NCBI GenBank assembly: GCA_039640505.1
Contig: CP046865.1
Coordinates: forward strand, 558,001-622,000
Source: Rhodobacteraceae bacterium Araon29
Lineage (GTDB): Bacteria > Pseudomonadota > Alphaproteobacteria > Rhodobacterales > Rhodobacteraceae
Reading direction: 5' to 3'
DNA: 64,000 nucleotides
Part shown: positions 10,696 through 19,696 of the stretch, piece by piece
How the letters are laid out: each line of letters starts with the position of its first letter
Numbering within the stretch: position 1 is the stretch's first letter
Notes under the pieces: generated by a model
What the model was told of the DNA's origin: nothing
Seen by the model: only the letters and a program-made list of their open reading frames with translations
Database searches by the model: none
Program-made: the position numbers and the translations under genes

Positions 10696-13197
10696 ATGAA
10701 AACCCATGTCAAAGCCCTTGTTGTTGGCGGCGGCGCCGTTGGAACTTCGATTGCCTATCACCTTGCGCGGGCCGGATGGGAAGATGTTGTTCTTTTAGAG
10801 CGCGATGAGCTGACCTCGGGATCTACCTGGCATGCAGCCGGTCTGCTGCCGCTCTTTAACATGTCCTTTGCCACAACCCATATCCATCAATATTCGGTCG
10901 AGTTCTATAAACAGCTCGAAGCCGAAACCGGGCTTAATGCCGGATTTTCCATCGTTGGCAATCTGCGCATGGCGCAAACCAAAGAGCGGATGGATGAATA
11001 TATGGTCTATGCCACCACGGCCGAGACCTGCGGCGTGCCCTATGAATGGCTCAGCCCAGCGCAGATCAAAGAACGCTATCCGCTGGTTAGATCCGAGGAT
11101 CTGGTGGGCGCGATTTATCATCCGACCGATGGCTATATCAATCCGGCCGATGTCACCATGGCGATGGCCAAAGGCGCGCGCCAACGCGGCGTGACGATCG
11201 AGCGTAAATGGCAGGCCGACGCCTATGAATGGACCGGCAGCGAATGGAAAGTCACGCTGACAAAAATGGTTGAACAGGGCGGCAATCTGGTGGCTTCGGA
11301 TGAGCAGATCGTGGTCCATGCCGAACATGTGGTCACCGCCACGGGCAATCATGCGCAGCGCACCGCCAAACTGTTGGGCATTAAAACCCCGGCCATTCCG
11401 GTCGAGCATCAGTTTATCGTCACCGAACCGGATGCGGCGCTGGTGGAATGGCGCAAAACCAATGGCGAGCACCCGGTGCTGCGCGATGCAGATGCCAAAT
11501 GGTATGTGCGCGAAGAGCGCGGCGGCTGGATCCTTGGCCCCTACGAGCGCAACGCGCCAGCGCGGTTCGAGCACGGCGTGCCGGACAGTTTCCGCGCCGA
11601 TCTCTTTCCGCTCGATCTTGAGCGCATCGAAGAAGAATATATGTCGATGATCCACCGCATTCCCTCTTCGGAAACCGTGGGGCTGAAAGACGACTACAAC
11701 GGGCCGATCTGCTATACGCCGGATGGCAATCCGCTGGTGGGTCCGGCCCCGGGGCTGCGCAATATGTGGCTCGCCGAAGGCTTTAGCTTTGGCATCACCG
11801 CTGCTGGCGGCACCGGCTATTATCTGGCGCAGATGATGGTCGAGGGCGAGGCCGAGATCGATATGGCTTCGCTTGATCCCAAACGCTACGGCAGTTGGAT
11901 GACCACCGAATATGCGGCGCGTAAAAATGAAGAATGCTATGAGCACGTCTATATTCTGCACCACCCTGATGAAGAGCGCGAAGCCTGCCGCCCGCTGCGC
12001 ACCGCGCCGGCCTATGACCGGCAAAAAGCGCGCGGCGCGCAGTTTGGCTGTGTCAACGGGTTTGAGCGGCCGAATTATTTCGGCCCGCTGGATGCGCCAG
12101 ACAGTTTTGACCACGATGCGCGCAGCTTCCGGCGCGGCGGCTGGTGGCAATATGCGGTGGATGAAGCCCGCGCCATCCGCGAAGGTGTCGGGCTGATCGA
12201 CGCCACCGCCTTTACCAAACATCGCGTCAAAGGCCCCGGCGCCACCGCATTTCTGGACTGGTTCACCTGCAACAAACTGCCCCGCGTGGGCCGCATCAAC
12301 CTAACCTATGCGCTTACTGCGGCGGGCACCACGCGCACCGAATATACCATCGTGCGGCTTGCCGAGGATGACTATTACCTTGTCTCGGCAGGTGCATGGA
12401 CCGACTATGATGGCGACTATCTGCGCAAGGCCGTAGCCGATAAAACCGATGAGCTGGGATATATCGAAGTGCAGGATGTGACCATGCAATGGGGCGTCTT
12501 TGCCATTGCTGGCCCGAAATCGCGCGATGTTCTTAGCGCAGTGATCAAGGACGCCGATCCCGCCAGCGCGCTGTCGAACAAACGCTTTCCGTGGCTGTCG
12601 GCGCGCCAGATCGAGCTGGGCATGTGTCCGGTCAATGCCATCCGCGTGGCCTATACGGGCGAGCTGGGCTGGGAATTGCACCACCCAATTGAAATGCAAA
12701 ACTACCTTTTTGACCTGCTCGAAGCGGCCGGCGCGCCGCATGGGATGAAGCTGGTGGGCGGCCGTGCGCAAAACTGGCTGCGGCAGGAAAAATCATACCG
12801 CGCCTTTGGCACCGAACTGGGCCGCGATGCCACCCCGCTTGAAGCGGATCTGCCGCGCTTTGTCGATCTAAACAAAGAGTTTCAGGGCCGCGATGCAATG
12901 CAGGCCATTGGCATTCGCTCGAAATGCGTCACGCTGCTAATCGACGGGCCGGAAGATGCCGATCCTTGGGGGCGCGAAGCGCTTTACGCCGCAGACGGCA
13001 CACGGGTCGGCCGCCTGACCTCGGGCGGCTATTCGGTGGTGTTTAAAAAATCCATCGGCATGGGTTATGTGCGCCCCGAGCATGCGGCGGTGGGCAACAA
13101 GCTAAAGGTCAAAATCCTGGATCAGCTGTGGGATGCAGAAATTGTCGAAGACAGCCCCTACGACCCCAAAAACGCGGTTATTCGGGTGGATGGGTGA
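10696..13197 (+). CDS. Dimethylglycine dehydrogenase-like FAD/GcvT fusion protein
   Basis: An 833-residue protein with a DAO-type FAD domain (about 5-370, dinucleotide loop VVGGGAVGTSIAYHLA) followed by FAO_M linker, GCV_T aminomethyltransferase domain and GCV_T C-terminal barrel (about 430-830). The STWHAAG segment near residue 47 matches the place of the histidine to which FAD is covalently bound in DMGDH and sarcosine oxidases of this family. Such enzymes oxidise an N-methyl group and pass the one-carbon unit to tetrahydrofolate. The gene stands alone, divergent from mreB, with a good AGGAGA site. The exact substrate (dimethylglycine, sarcosine or another N-methyl compound) cannot be fixed. 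A second, diverged copy is at 21414-23849. Confidence 0.88.
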   Translation: MKTHVKALVVGGGAVGTSIAYHLARAGWEDVVLLERDELTSGSTWHAAGLLPLFNMSFATTHIHQYSVEFYKQLEAETGLNAGFSIVGNLRMAQTKERMDEYMVYATTAETCGVPYEWLSPAQIKERYPLVRSEDLVGAIYHPTDGYINPADVTMAMAKGARQRGVTIERKWQADAYEWTGSEWKVTLTKMVEQGGNLVASDEQIVVHAEHVVTATGNHAQRTAKLLGIKTPAIPVEHQFIVTEPDAALVEWRKTNGEHPVLRDADAKWYVREERGGWILGPYERNAPARFEHGVPDSFRADLFPLDLERIEEEYMSMIHRIPSSETVGLKDDYNGPICYTPDGNPLVGPAPGLRNMWLAEGFSFGITAAGGTGYYLAQMMVEGEAEIDMASLDPKRYGSWMTTEYAARKNEECYEHVYILHHPDEEREACRPLRTAPAYDRQKARGAQFGCVNGFERPNYFGPLDAPDSFDHDARSFRRGGWWQYAVDEARAIREGVGLIDATAFTKHRVKGPGATAFLDWFTCNKLPRVGRINLTYALTAAGTTRTEYTIVRLAEDDYYLVSAGAWTDYDGDYLRKAVADKTDELGYIEVQDVTMQWGVFAIAGPKSRDVLSAVIKDADPASALSNKRFPWLSARQIELGMCPVNAIRVAYTGELGWELHHPIEMQNYLFDLLEAAGAPHGMKLVGGRAQNWLRQEKSYRAFGTELGRDATPLEADLPRFVDLNKEFQGRDAMQAIGIRSKCVTLLIDGPEDADPWGREALYAADGTRVGRLTSGGYSVVFKKSIGMGYVRPEHAAVGNKLKVKILDQLWDAEIVEDSPYDPKNAVIRVDG

Positions 13198-13242
13198 GGG
13201 AGTTCTACCTCTTCGTTGTAATATCTAAGCTAATGTAAAGGC

Positions 13243-13383
13243 TTATTTTTTCTTGTTGGGTCTTTGCGTTAATGCAGAAGCCGCAGCCGTTTTGGCAGCT
13301 TTAGATGATTTAGGGTTTCTAAGCACCTTTGATGCTGCAGAAGCAGCTTTTTTACTTGTCACTTCAGAGTTTTCTTTCGCCAT
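13243..13383 (-). CDS. Small Ala/Lys-rich basic protein
   Basis: A 46-residue open frame starting MAKENSEVTSKKAASAASKV and ending QRPNKKK. It is rich in Ala, Lys and Ser, strongly basic and likely soluble; the pattern recalls histone-H1-like or nucleic-acid-binding tails. AGGAA stands about nine bases before ATG at 13381-13383. It is divergent from the 5'-nucleotidase gene across about 106 bases. I recognise the style of similar short bacterial hypothetical proteins but know no function. Confidence 0.6.
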   Translation of the reverse strand: MAKENSEVTSKKAASAASKVLRNPKSSKAAKTAAASALTQRPNKKK

Positions 13384-13489
13384 AAGTGATTTCCTATAAA
13401 AAATAACTGTTTTTATTCACTGCAATGGTATATCAATCTATCTTTAGTAGAAACGAAGTTATTTCAATACCCCATAAGATTCATTCAAC

Positions 13490-14443
13490 ATGGATAACCA
13501 AAGTAATATCAAGGTAGCCTTACAAGAAAATCCATTACGAATTGGAGTTTCTACCCGCGCTCTTTTTGATCTAGAGAAAGAACATAAAATTTTTGAAGAC
13601 GAGGGCGTAGTTGCCTATGCGGAACATCAACTGACAATGGAGAACAAACCATTAGAACTGGGTTCGGGCTTCCAAGTAGTCAAAAGAATTCTTGCTCTAA
13701 ATGAAGAAGGATCAAAACCATTCGTTGAAGTTATTTTATTGTCGAGAAATTCCCCTGACTTATCTCTGCGAGCATTTAAATCTATAAAGGATAACTCCCT
13801 CAGTATAAAGAATGGTAGTTTTACAAGTGGGCGTCCCCTTGCCCCATACATAAAAGCTTGGAACATTGATCTGTTTCTGTCTAATGAAACTACGGATGTT
13901 CAATTAGCGGTGGACTCTGGAATAGCTGCCGCGAAGTTAAGTCCATCACCAATTGATAGAGAAATCATGCAAAATGACAGAGAACTGCGTTTTGCCTTTG
14001 ATGGTGATGCGGTTATTTTTGGTCCAGAATCGGATCAAATTTTTGAGAACGAAGGCCTTGATGCCTTTTTCGCTCATGAAGAAGAAATGGCCAAAGACCC
14101 AATGCAAGAAGGCCCATTTGGGAAATTTCTCAAAAAGCTATCTAAGCTTCGTGAACTACATATGAACGAAAAGGGAATAAGCAAAGTCCGGCTTTGCCTT
14201 GTGACCGCGCGAAATGCGCCAGCACATGAAAGGGTTATACGCACCTTTCGAGCATGGGGAACTCCTGCAGATGAAGCACACTTTGTTGGTAAGAACCAAA
14301 AAGCACCATTTTTGAAAGCAATGAGAGCACACATATTTTTTGATGATCAAAAACAACACATATCAGCCGCAGAACGTGTTGTTCCATCAGGTCATGTTCC
14401 CGGGCCGCACTCTGCAGATAAACCTGTTATCCCGGCGGGTTGA
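13490..14443 (+). CDS. Cytosolic 5'-nucleotidase (cN-I family)
   Basis: A 317-residue protein of the cytosolic 5'-nucleotidase I family, HAD-like phosphatases that dephosphorylate nucleoside monophosphates. Visible motifs are FAFDGDAVIF (D-x-D nucleophile loop, about residue 165), CLVTARNAP (motif II threonine, about 242), a lysine in FVGKNQKAPF and FFDDQ (motif IV acidic pair, about 290). Residues SFTSGRPLAPYIKAWNIDLFL match the conserved substrate region of this family. There is no Shine-Dalgarno of note before ATG 13490. The gene and its divergent small partner are AT-rich between GC-richer neighbours, suggesting transfer. Substrate and role are unknown. Confidence 0.8.
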   Translation: MDNQSNIKVALQENPLRIGVSTRALFDLEKEHKIFEDEGVVAYAEHQLTMENKPLELGSGFQVVKRILALNEEGSKPFVEVILLSRNSPDLSLRAFKSIKDNSLSIKNGSFTSGRPLAPYIKAWNIDLFLSNETTDVQLAVDSGIAAAKLSPSPIDREIMQNDRELRFAFDGDAVIFGPESDQIFENEGLDAFFAHEEEMAKDPMQEGPFGKFLKKLSKLRELHMNEKGISKVRLCLVTARNAPAHERVIRTFRAWGTPADEAHFVGKNQKAPFLKAMRAHIFFDDQKQHISAAERVVPSGHVPGPHSADKPVIPAG

Positions 14444-14802
14444 ATATTACTGGCTGCTTAGTGGTGCAGTGAATTTGCTTTCAAAGCTACACATCGTTCT
14501 GTTCTCGAATGTCTCTATCTAAAGCCACAACACAGACGGTTCAAAAGCCAAAGGCTGGCGTAGCAAAATAGCCTCAAGAATGGTAATGTGCTGCGTTTAG
14601 CACTCTGGTGAGGACGTGGGTAATACCGGATTATTACAGCGCGACTTTTTGTCAAAAATGCACCCGCCCGAAGCCAAAGGCAGTGGCGCAAGCCCAGTCG
14701 AACGCGGCGCAAACCCCCGCTTTTGGCAGCAAAATTCCCACCTGCGCGATACTGCCGCGATACCGACGTGAAACCGATGCGGTTTTTGGGCCTTAATCCG
14801 GC
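14444..14802. other. Intergenic region without a supported gene
   Basis: About 360 bases between the 3' ends of the convergent nucleotidase and nitroreductase genes. Short open frames exist on both strands but none has a ribosome binding site or a recognisable product. The composition changes here from AT-rich to GC-rich, so this may be the edge of the acquired segment. Confidence 0.4.
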
Positions 14803-15474
14803 CTAGAAAACCGATAGAATTTCATCCAGCGGCTTTTTCTTTTTGGCCGCTTGGGGGATTGTCGCGCTGTCGCTGGGATAGCCCACCGGAATAATCATCA
14901 CTGGCTTTTCATTGTCTGGCCGCTGGCAAAGATCATTGAGAAACTTCATCGGATTGGGCGTATGTGTTAGGCACACCAGCCCCGCATGATGCAGCGCCGT
15001 GATCAACATGCCCGTGGAAATCCCAACGCTTTCAGGCACATAGTAATGTTTGTGCCGCGCGCCTTCACTATCGATACCATAGCGCTGGGCAAACACCACG
15101 ATGAGCCAGGGCGCAATGGTCAGATGCGGCTTTTCCGCCCCCGTTCCAATCGGCTCAAGCGCGCTAATCCAGGCATCGCCGCCGCCGCCCGCATAAAAGG
15201 CGCGCTCTTCTTCCTCGGCCGCCGTACGGATTTTGGCTTTCATATCAGGGTCTTGAATGGCGGCAAAATGCCAAGGCTGCTGATTGGCCCCCGACGGCGC
15301 AGTGCCCGCCGCCGCAATGGCATTTTCGATCACCTCTTTGGGCACAGGCGTGTCCGCATAGTCGCGCACCGAATGGCGCATTTGCATATAGGTTAAAAAC
15401 TGCTGCGACGCGGCGATGGCTTCGTCTTTATCTAGCTGCACCTTATGCGGCAGGGGGATCGGTTCATACGACAT
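14803..15474 (-). CDS. Nitroreductase-family flavoprotein of iodotyrosine deiodinase type
   Basis: A 223-residue FMN protein of the nitroreductase superfamily. The sequence follows iodotyrosine deiodinase closely: MRHSVRDYADTPVPKEVI, GTAPSGANQQPWHF, then HYYVPESVGISTGMLITALHHAGL and IIPVGYPS near the C-terminus. The three residues that hold the zwitterion of the substrate in mammalian IYD (Glu, Tyr, Lys with spacings 4 and 21) appear here as E90, Y94 and K115 with identical spacing. This supports reductive dehalogenation of halotyrosines or a related reaction on an amino-acid substrate; this is inference from the family. No obvious operon partner. Confidence 0.82.
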   Translation of the reverse strand: MSYEPIPLPHKVQLDKDEAIAASQQFLTYMQMRHSVRDYADTPVPKEVIENAIAAAGTAPSGANQQPWHFAAIQDPDMKAKIRTAAEEEERAFYAGGGGDAWISALEPIGTGAEKPHLTIAPWLIVVFAQRYGIDSEGARHKHYYVPESVGISTGMLITALHHAGLVCLTHTPNPMKFLNDLCQRPDNEKPVMIIPVGYPSDSATIPQAAKKKKPLDEILSVF

Positions 15475-15642
15475 TGCTTTCTTTCATAAACTTCAAATGG
15501 CTTTGTGCTGCCACTGCTTTTCGACAGCTATCATTCGGCAGTATGGCAATGGTTTTACTATGTTTTTTGCAGGTCATGCCACCTTGCGGATGTAGGTAAA
15601 ATCGCATAGGCAGAGCACGAAAACAAGAGCGGGGAGCGCAAA

Positions 15643-15858
15643 ATGGCAGGGTTAATCTGGGGTGGTGCATTGGTGTCGCTTATAGGGCTTTCAGGGCTCT
15701 TTTACTGCATTTTCAAAGTCGCACGCGCCAAGCGGTCCGGGATCGATGATGAGGCGCTGAAGGCTGTGCTACAATCCGTTGTACCGGTCAATTTGGGCTC
15801 GTTGCTCTTGTCTGTTTTAGGGCTAATTTTAGTGGTCATTGGGGTATTTTTTGGATAG
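15643..15858 (+). CDS. Small two-helix membrane protein
   Basis: A 71-residue protein with two hydrophobic segments (about residues 4-25 and 49-70) separated by a basic/acidic loop with RAKRSGIDDEALKA. GGGGAG stands before ATG 15643. It looks like a conserved hypothetical membrane protein of Rhodobacteraceae; no function can be assigned. Confidence 0.7.
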   Translation: MAGLIWGGALVSLIGLSGLFYCIFKVARAKRSGIDDEALKAVLQSVVPVNLGSLLLSVLGLILVVIGVFFG

Positions 15859-15920
15859 AAAATCCGCCGGCCGATAGTGCGTTAATCCAATGATTTAACT
15901 ACACAAAATGGTATCAAAAG

Positions 15921-16433
15921 CTAACCGCCAAAAGATTGCGCTGCTTTAACCCAGCTCATAGCACTTTCAATATTAGGCGGCAAAGAAACAGCCACTTCTG
16001 ATGTGAAGTCTTTGAAGGCCTGTTCGTTAAGCTGATTAAGTCCGACAATAACCGGGATGTCCTGAGACAGCGCCTCGGCGATTACTTCGCGAAATCCGCG
16101 CCCTTGGGCTTCGTGTTTGCCAAATTTGTTAATGATCAACACATCTGCACCGTTGGCCAAGCTTTCTTTGGTATGACCTACGGCCAATTCCAAGGCAGAC
16201 GGGTCTAAACGGCATCCCTTCGATTCTTTCCCTAAAGACTGAGAAATGCGGATCGTTGGACCATGGGGAAGCACACGCACGTCCATATCGCATCCGGTAC
16301 AATCGTCGCGGTCTGAATTGATTTGCACAGTGCCGCAGACGCTAAAGCCCGACGCAGCCAATTCTGTTGCAACAGCAGCAAGTAAAAGGTCGGTGCCGCC
16401 ACGGCTTGGTTCCATCGTATAGGCTATTTTCAT
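15921..16433 (-). CDS. DUF2478 family protein (P-loop-like)
   Basis: A 170-residue cytoplasmic protein that matches the DUF2478 type: N-terminal MKIAYTMEPSRGGTDLLLAA, the CTGCDMDVRVLPHGP cysteine segment and VLIINKFGKHEAQGRGFR in the middle. Members are often found beside molybdate transport genes and resemble nucleotide-binding folds, but no reaction is known. Here the neighbour is a phosphate transporter, read in the same direction upstream. Not clearly cotranscribed (53-base gap). Confidence 0.75.
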   Translation of the reverse strand: MKIAYTMEPSRGGTDLLLAAVATELAASGFSVCGTVQINSDRDDCTGCDMDVRVLPHGPTIRISQSLGKESKGCRLDPSALELAVGHTKESLANGADVLIINKFGKHEAQGRGFREVIAEALSQDIPVIVGLNQLNEQAFKDFTSEVAVSLPPNIESAMSWVKAAQSFGG

Positions 16434-16486
16434 TTAGAAATACCTTGTGTCTTTGACATTTTAGACCGATCCGGCCCAAGACAGCT

Positions 16487-17962
16487 TTACACAAAAATCG
16501 CGTTCAGTACGAGGAAAATCACGGCAGATAAGAGCGCAGCTGCAGGCACTGTGATAACCCAAGCGGCGATAATGGTCATAAAATGCGACCGGCGTACGAG
16601 TTTGCGGCGTTTTCGCTCTTCAGGGGCAAGCGTGCCTGATTGGGTCAATTTAGCCAATTTTTGGGATCGGCGTTTGACTTCATATTCGCGGTAAAACCCA
16701 ACCCCGAACACAGCCCCAACAGCAATATGTGTGGAGCTGACGGGCAATCCGAGCCAAGAGGCAACAATCACAGTGATCGCTGCGGAAAGGGCGACGCAAT
16801 AGGCACGCATTGCATTTAGTTTGGTGATCTGGCTACCAACCATACGGATCAGCTTTGGCCCGAACAAAAACAAACCAAAAGAAATGCCAAAGGCGCCGAT
16901 GATCATTACCCAAAGCGGGATGGCAACTTTGGTTGCGGCCCCGTCAAATTCCAAAGCATGCACAATGGCGGCCAAAGGCCCCACCGCATTGGCCACATCA
17001 TTGGCCCCATGGGCAAAAGATAAAAGTGCCGCCGAAAAAATAAGGGGCACATTAAACAGGATCTTTAGGGATTTATTGCGATTTTCCAGACCCTGAGATT
17101 GCCGGTTTATCAGGGGGCGAGAGACAAAATACAAAAGGAGCCCAATACCCGCCCCAATGGACAGAGCAAGACCCAGATCAATTTTGTAAATCCGCTTAAG
17201 GCCCTTGAGCGCCAGATAAGATGCAAAGGCCGCTGCCATAATCCCGATGAGCACTGGAACCCAGCGCCGTGCAGCGGCAATTTTATCTTCCTGATAGATG
17301 ATTTTTACTTTAATAAACGCCAAAAACAGTGCGGCGACAACGCCGCCAAGTACCGGTGAAATCACCCAACTGGCGGCAATTTTGCTCATGGTAGCCCAGT
17401 TTACTGCGCCAAAACCCGCAGCGGCGATCCCTGCGCCCATGACGCCACCGACCACAGAATGGGTGGTGGATACTGGCGCTCCGACATAGGTTGCCAAATT
17501 GACCCACATCGCCGAGGAAATTAGCGCAGCCATCATTGCCCAAATGAATATCTCGGTTTCGGCAACACCGGCTGGATCAATGATACCTTTTGAGATTGTG
17601 CTCACAACATCACCGCCCGCCAGCAGCGCGCCGGCGCTTTCCGCCACAGCCGCAATCACAATTGCGCCGCCCATGGTCAATGCATTGGCACCCACGGCTG
17701 GCCCCATATTGTTGGCCACGTCATTGGCACCAATGTTCAGAGCCATATAGGCCCCAAAAATTGCGGCAGCAACAATGATCAAAAATGGCGGTTGCTGCCA
17801 AAAAACAAGCGCTGCGAATAGACCCGCCATAATTAAAAAGACTAAGGCAATGCCTATACCGACTATGGGTTTGGCAACGAACTGTGTGGCCAATTCAATT
17901 TGACCGAAACGACCAAGGTCTCGGTCCAATGTTTTCCATTGGTTTTGAGTTGGATCAGACAT
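16487..17962 (-). CDS. PiT-family inorganic phosphate permease
   Basis: A 491-residue inner-membrane phosphate/cation symporter. Both inverted-repeat signatures are present: NIGANDVANNMGPAVGANA near residue 76 and SFAHGANDVANAVGPLAA near residue 317. About ten to twelve hydrophobic segments are seen, with a cytoplasmic basic loop (about 425-455). No PhoU-like or DUF47 gene adjoins it. The ATG is at 17960-17962. Confidence 0.93.
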   Translation of the reverse strand: MSDPTQNQWKTLDRDLGRFGQIELATQFVAKPIVGIGIALVFLIMAGLFAALVFWQQPPFLIIVAAAIFGAYMALNIGANDVANNMGPAVGANALTMGGAIVIAAVAESAGALLAGGDVVSTISKGIIDPAGVAETEIFIWAMMAALISSAMWVNLATYVGAPVSTTHSVVGGVMGAGIAAAGFGAVNWATMSKIAASWVISPVLGGVVAALFLAFIKVKIIYQEDKIAAARRWVPVLIGIMAAAFASYLALKGLKRIYKIDLGLALSIGAGIGLLLYFVSRPLINRQSQGLENRNKSLKILFNVPLIFSAALLSFAHGANDVANAVGPLAAIVHALEFDGAATKVAIPLWVMIIGAFGISFGLFLFGPKLIRMVGSQITKLNAMRAYCVALSAAITVIVASWLGLPVSSTHIAVGAVFGVGFYREYEVKRRSQKLAKLTQSGTLAPEERKRRKLVRRSHFMTIIAAWVITVPAAALLSAVIFLVLNAIFV

Positions 17963-18048
17963 AAAAATCCCAATACTTATGTCAGCAAAGGCAGTGTTTT
18001 CGGACTATAGGTCTATGGGTTTTTACGCAAGTGGAAACAACTTGCTTA

Positions 18049-18516
18049 TTACATTAAGCGGATTATTTCTTTCAATTCTGGCTCGCTTACCAGATCAACT
18101 GCTTCACCTTGTGTTACCCAGCGCCTTTTACGTTTATCGCTTTCTGGAAACTCATCTTTTAGCTCATCAACCTTGACGGAATATACATCCACAACACACG
18201 GAAGCTTGGTTCCATTTTTCTGAACCTTTTTATAGGTGTAAGTGCCAAGCATATCGCCCTTGATGCGACCCTTACGGACTCCGGCCTCTTCCCAAGCTTC
18301 TTCAAGGGCGGTTTCAGGGAAGCTTTTGCCTTCCATTGGCCAGCCTTTGGGAACAATCCAGCGGCCTCTCCTTCGGCTTGTCACCAAAAGAACTTCATTT
18401 CCCTTTTTGCCTTTGCGCGTGCAAAGAGCCGCGACTTGACGGCCATGAGGACGCTTCACCATGGACAGCAAGGCACCGCCAACACTGCGGACAATATATG
18501 AAAGTTTTGCTACCAA
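18049..18516 (-). CDS. Nudix hydrolase
   Basis: A protein of about 155 residues with a Nudix fold. The segment PKGWPMEGKSFPETALEEAW followed by EEAGV is the Nudix box; the usual Arg-Glu is Glu-Glu here, while the later EEAG glutamates are kept. The form resembles alphaproteobacterial enzymes related to diadenosine/diphosphoinositol polyphosphate hydrolases. The start is uncertain: TTG at 18514-18516 gives an N-terminus like that of relatives, while ATG at 18460-18462 would give a 137-residue protein; neither has a strong ribosome site. Substrate unknown. Confidence 0.85.
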   Translation of the reverse strand: MVAKLSYIVRSVGGALLSMVKRPHGRQVAALCTRKGKKGNEVLLVTSRRRGRWIVPKGWPMEGKSFPETALEEAWEEAGVRKGRIKGDMLGTYTYKKVQKNGTKLPCVVDVYSVKVDELKDEFPESDKRKRRWVTQGEAVDLVSEPELKEIIRLM

Positions 18517-18722
18517 TTCGCTGCTCAGTTACATTTTTCTACAAAAATACAGTGTCTTGTGAGAAATTGCAAATTTCCTTGCAACCTCGCAGTGCTATGG
18601 CCTCAATATCAAATAGTAAAAAATGTTCTAAAGTTTCGAAATGATAATTTGAAAAAGTAGAAGATAATTGATCTTTAACAGGTGTTAGTGTCTTTGCTGA
18701 TCCCCCAAACGCAGGAGCAATT

Positions 18723-19696
18723 ATGCAGGAAACCGAATTGAGCCTGAAGTGGCTGGAAGTATTTAAACTCACGGCGGCCTTGGGGTCGGTGCGCGCTGTG
18801 GCCAAAGAAACTGGGCTTTCGATCAGCACAGTTTCGCATCATTTACGCAGTTTAGAGACCAAGCTGGGCGTCAATTTGCTGGATCATAAACGCCGCCCAA
18901 TGGTTTTAACTCCGGCAGGCCGTGAATTTTTAAAATATGTCGAGCAGGCCTTGATGTTGATCCGGAAAGGACAGGCCGAGGTGATGACCGGCAATGTCCA
19001 TGAAGCGCGCATGCTAAGGCTCGGGTTGATCGAGGATTTTGACAATGATATCGGCCCTGATCTTGCGGTGCGTTTGGCCAGAACCATGCCGAAATGCAAC
19101 TTTATCCATCGCACCCGCTCAAGTCATGAAATCCTCGATTTGCTGCGTCGGCGTGCAATTGATATTGGGATCGCTAATGTGCCAATCGACGGCGCGCCCG
19201 ATTTGCAGGAAACACCTTTCCTGCGCGATCCGTTTGTTCTAGCTCTGCCGGTTAATTGCCAACATACGCCAGCCGATCTGCTTGACGGCTTAGATAGTTT
19301 GCCGTTTTTGCGCTATGACGCTGGTCAGATTATTAGCAATCAGATCGAAACCCAGCTCAGGCGTTTGAAGATTAATCTGCCCCGGCGGTTTGAAATCGAA
19401 AGCAATCAAACCTTGATGGCAATGATCGCCGAAGGGGGGGATGGGCCATTACCACCCCGCTTTGTTATATGCGCGCCAGTCGGTTCCATACAAAAGTAAA
19501 GCTATTCCCGTTTCCTGAAAAGGCATTCGCCCGCTCGATTTCCATATTTGCAACGCCAGAATGTGCCACCAAATCCCAACAGATCGTACAGGATATTATG
19601 GTACGATTGATCGAAAAACGCGCTCTTGAACCGGCGCTTGCGATGATGCCTTGGCTTGCAGGAAATTTCGGGTTTGATCCTCAGGCGGAATACTAA
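18723..19696 (+). CDS. LysR-family regulator, frameshifted at a G7 run
   Basis: The first frame (18723-19499) encodes an N-terminal winged HTH (about residues 8-66, SISTVSHHLRSLETKLGVNL) and most of the substrate-binding domain, then runs out of frame after a run of seven G at 19434-19440. The rest of the domain continues in another frame to 19696 (RASRFHTKVKLFPFPEKAF). Eight G would restore E-G-G-G-W-A-I-T-T-P-L-C, the usual LysR pattern, and a 324-residue protein. So the gene is either phase-shifted, recently broken or mis-sequenced. It converges on the mttB-type gene, and their stop codons overlap (TAA 19694-19696; TAG 19693-19695). It probably regulates the methyl-amine genes next to it. 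Confidence 0.85.

Noticed and set aside
10795-12222. A 475-codon open frame antisense to the first DMGDH-like gene
   Set aside because: It mirrors the codon bias of the true gene, has no ribosome site and no recognisable domain, while the plus-strand frame is a full known family.
14515-14712. 65-codon frame in the gap before the nitroreductase gene
   Set aside because: No ribosome site and no similarity that I recognise.
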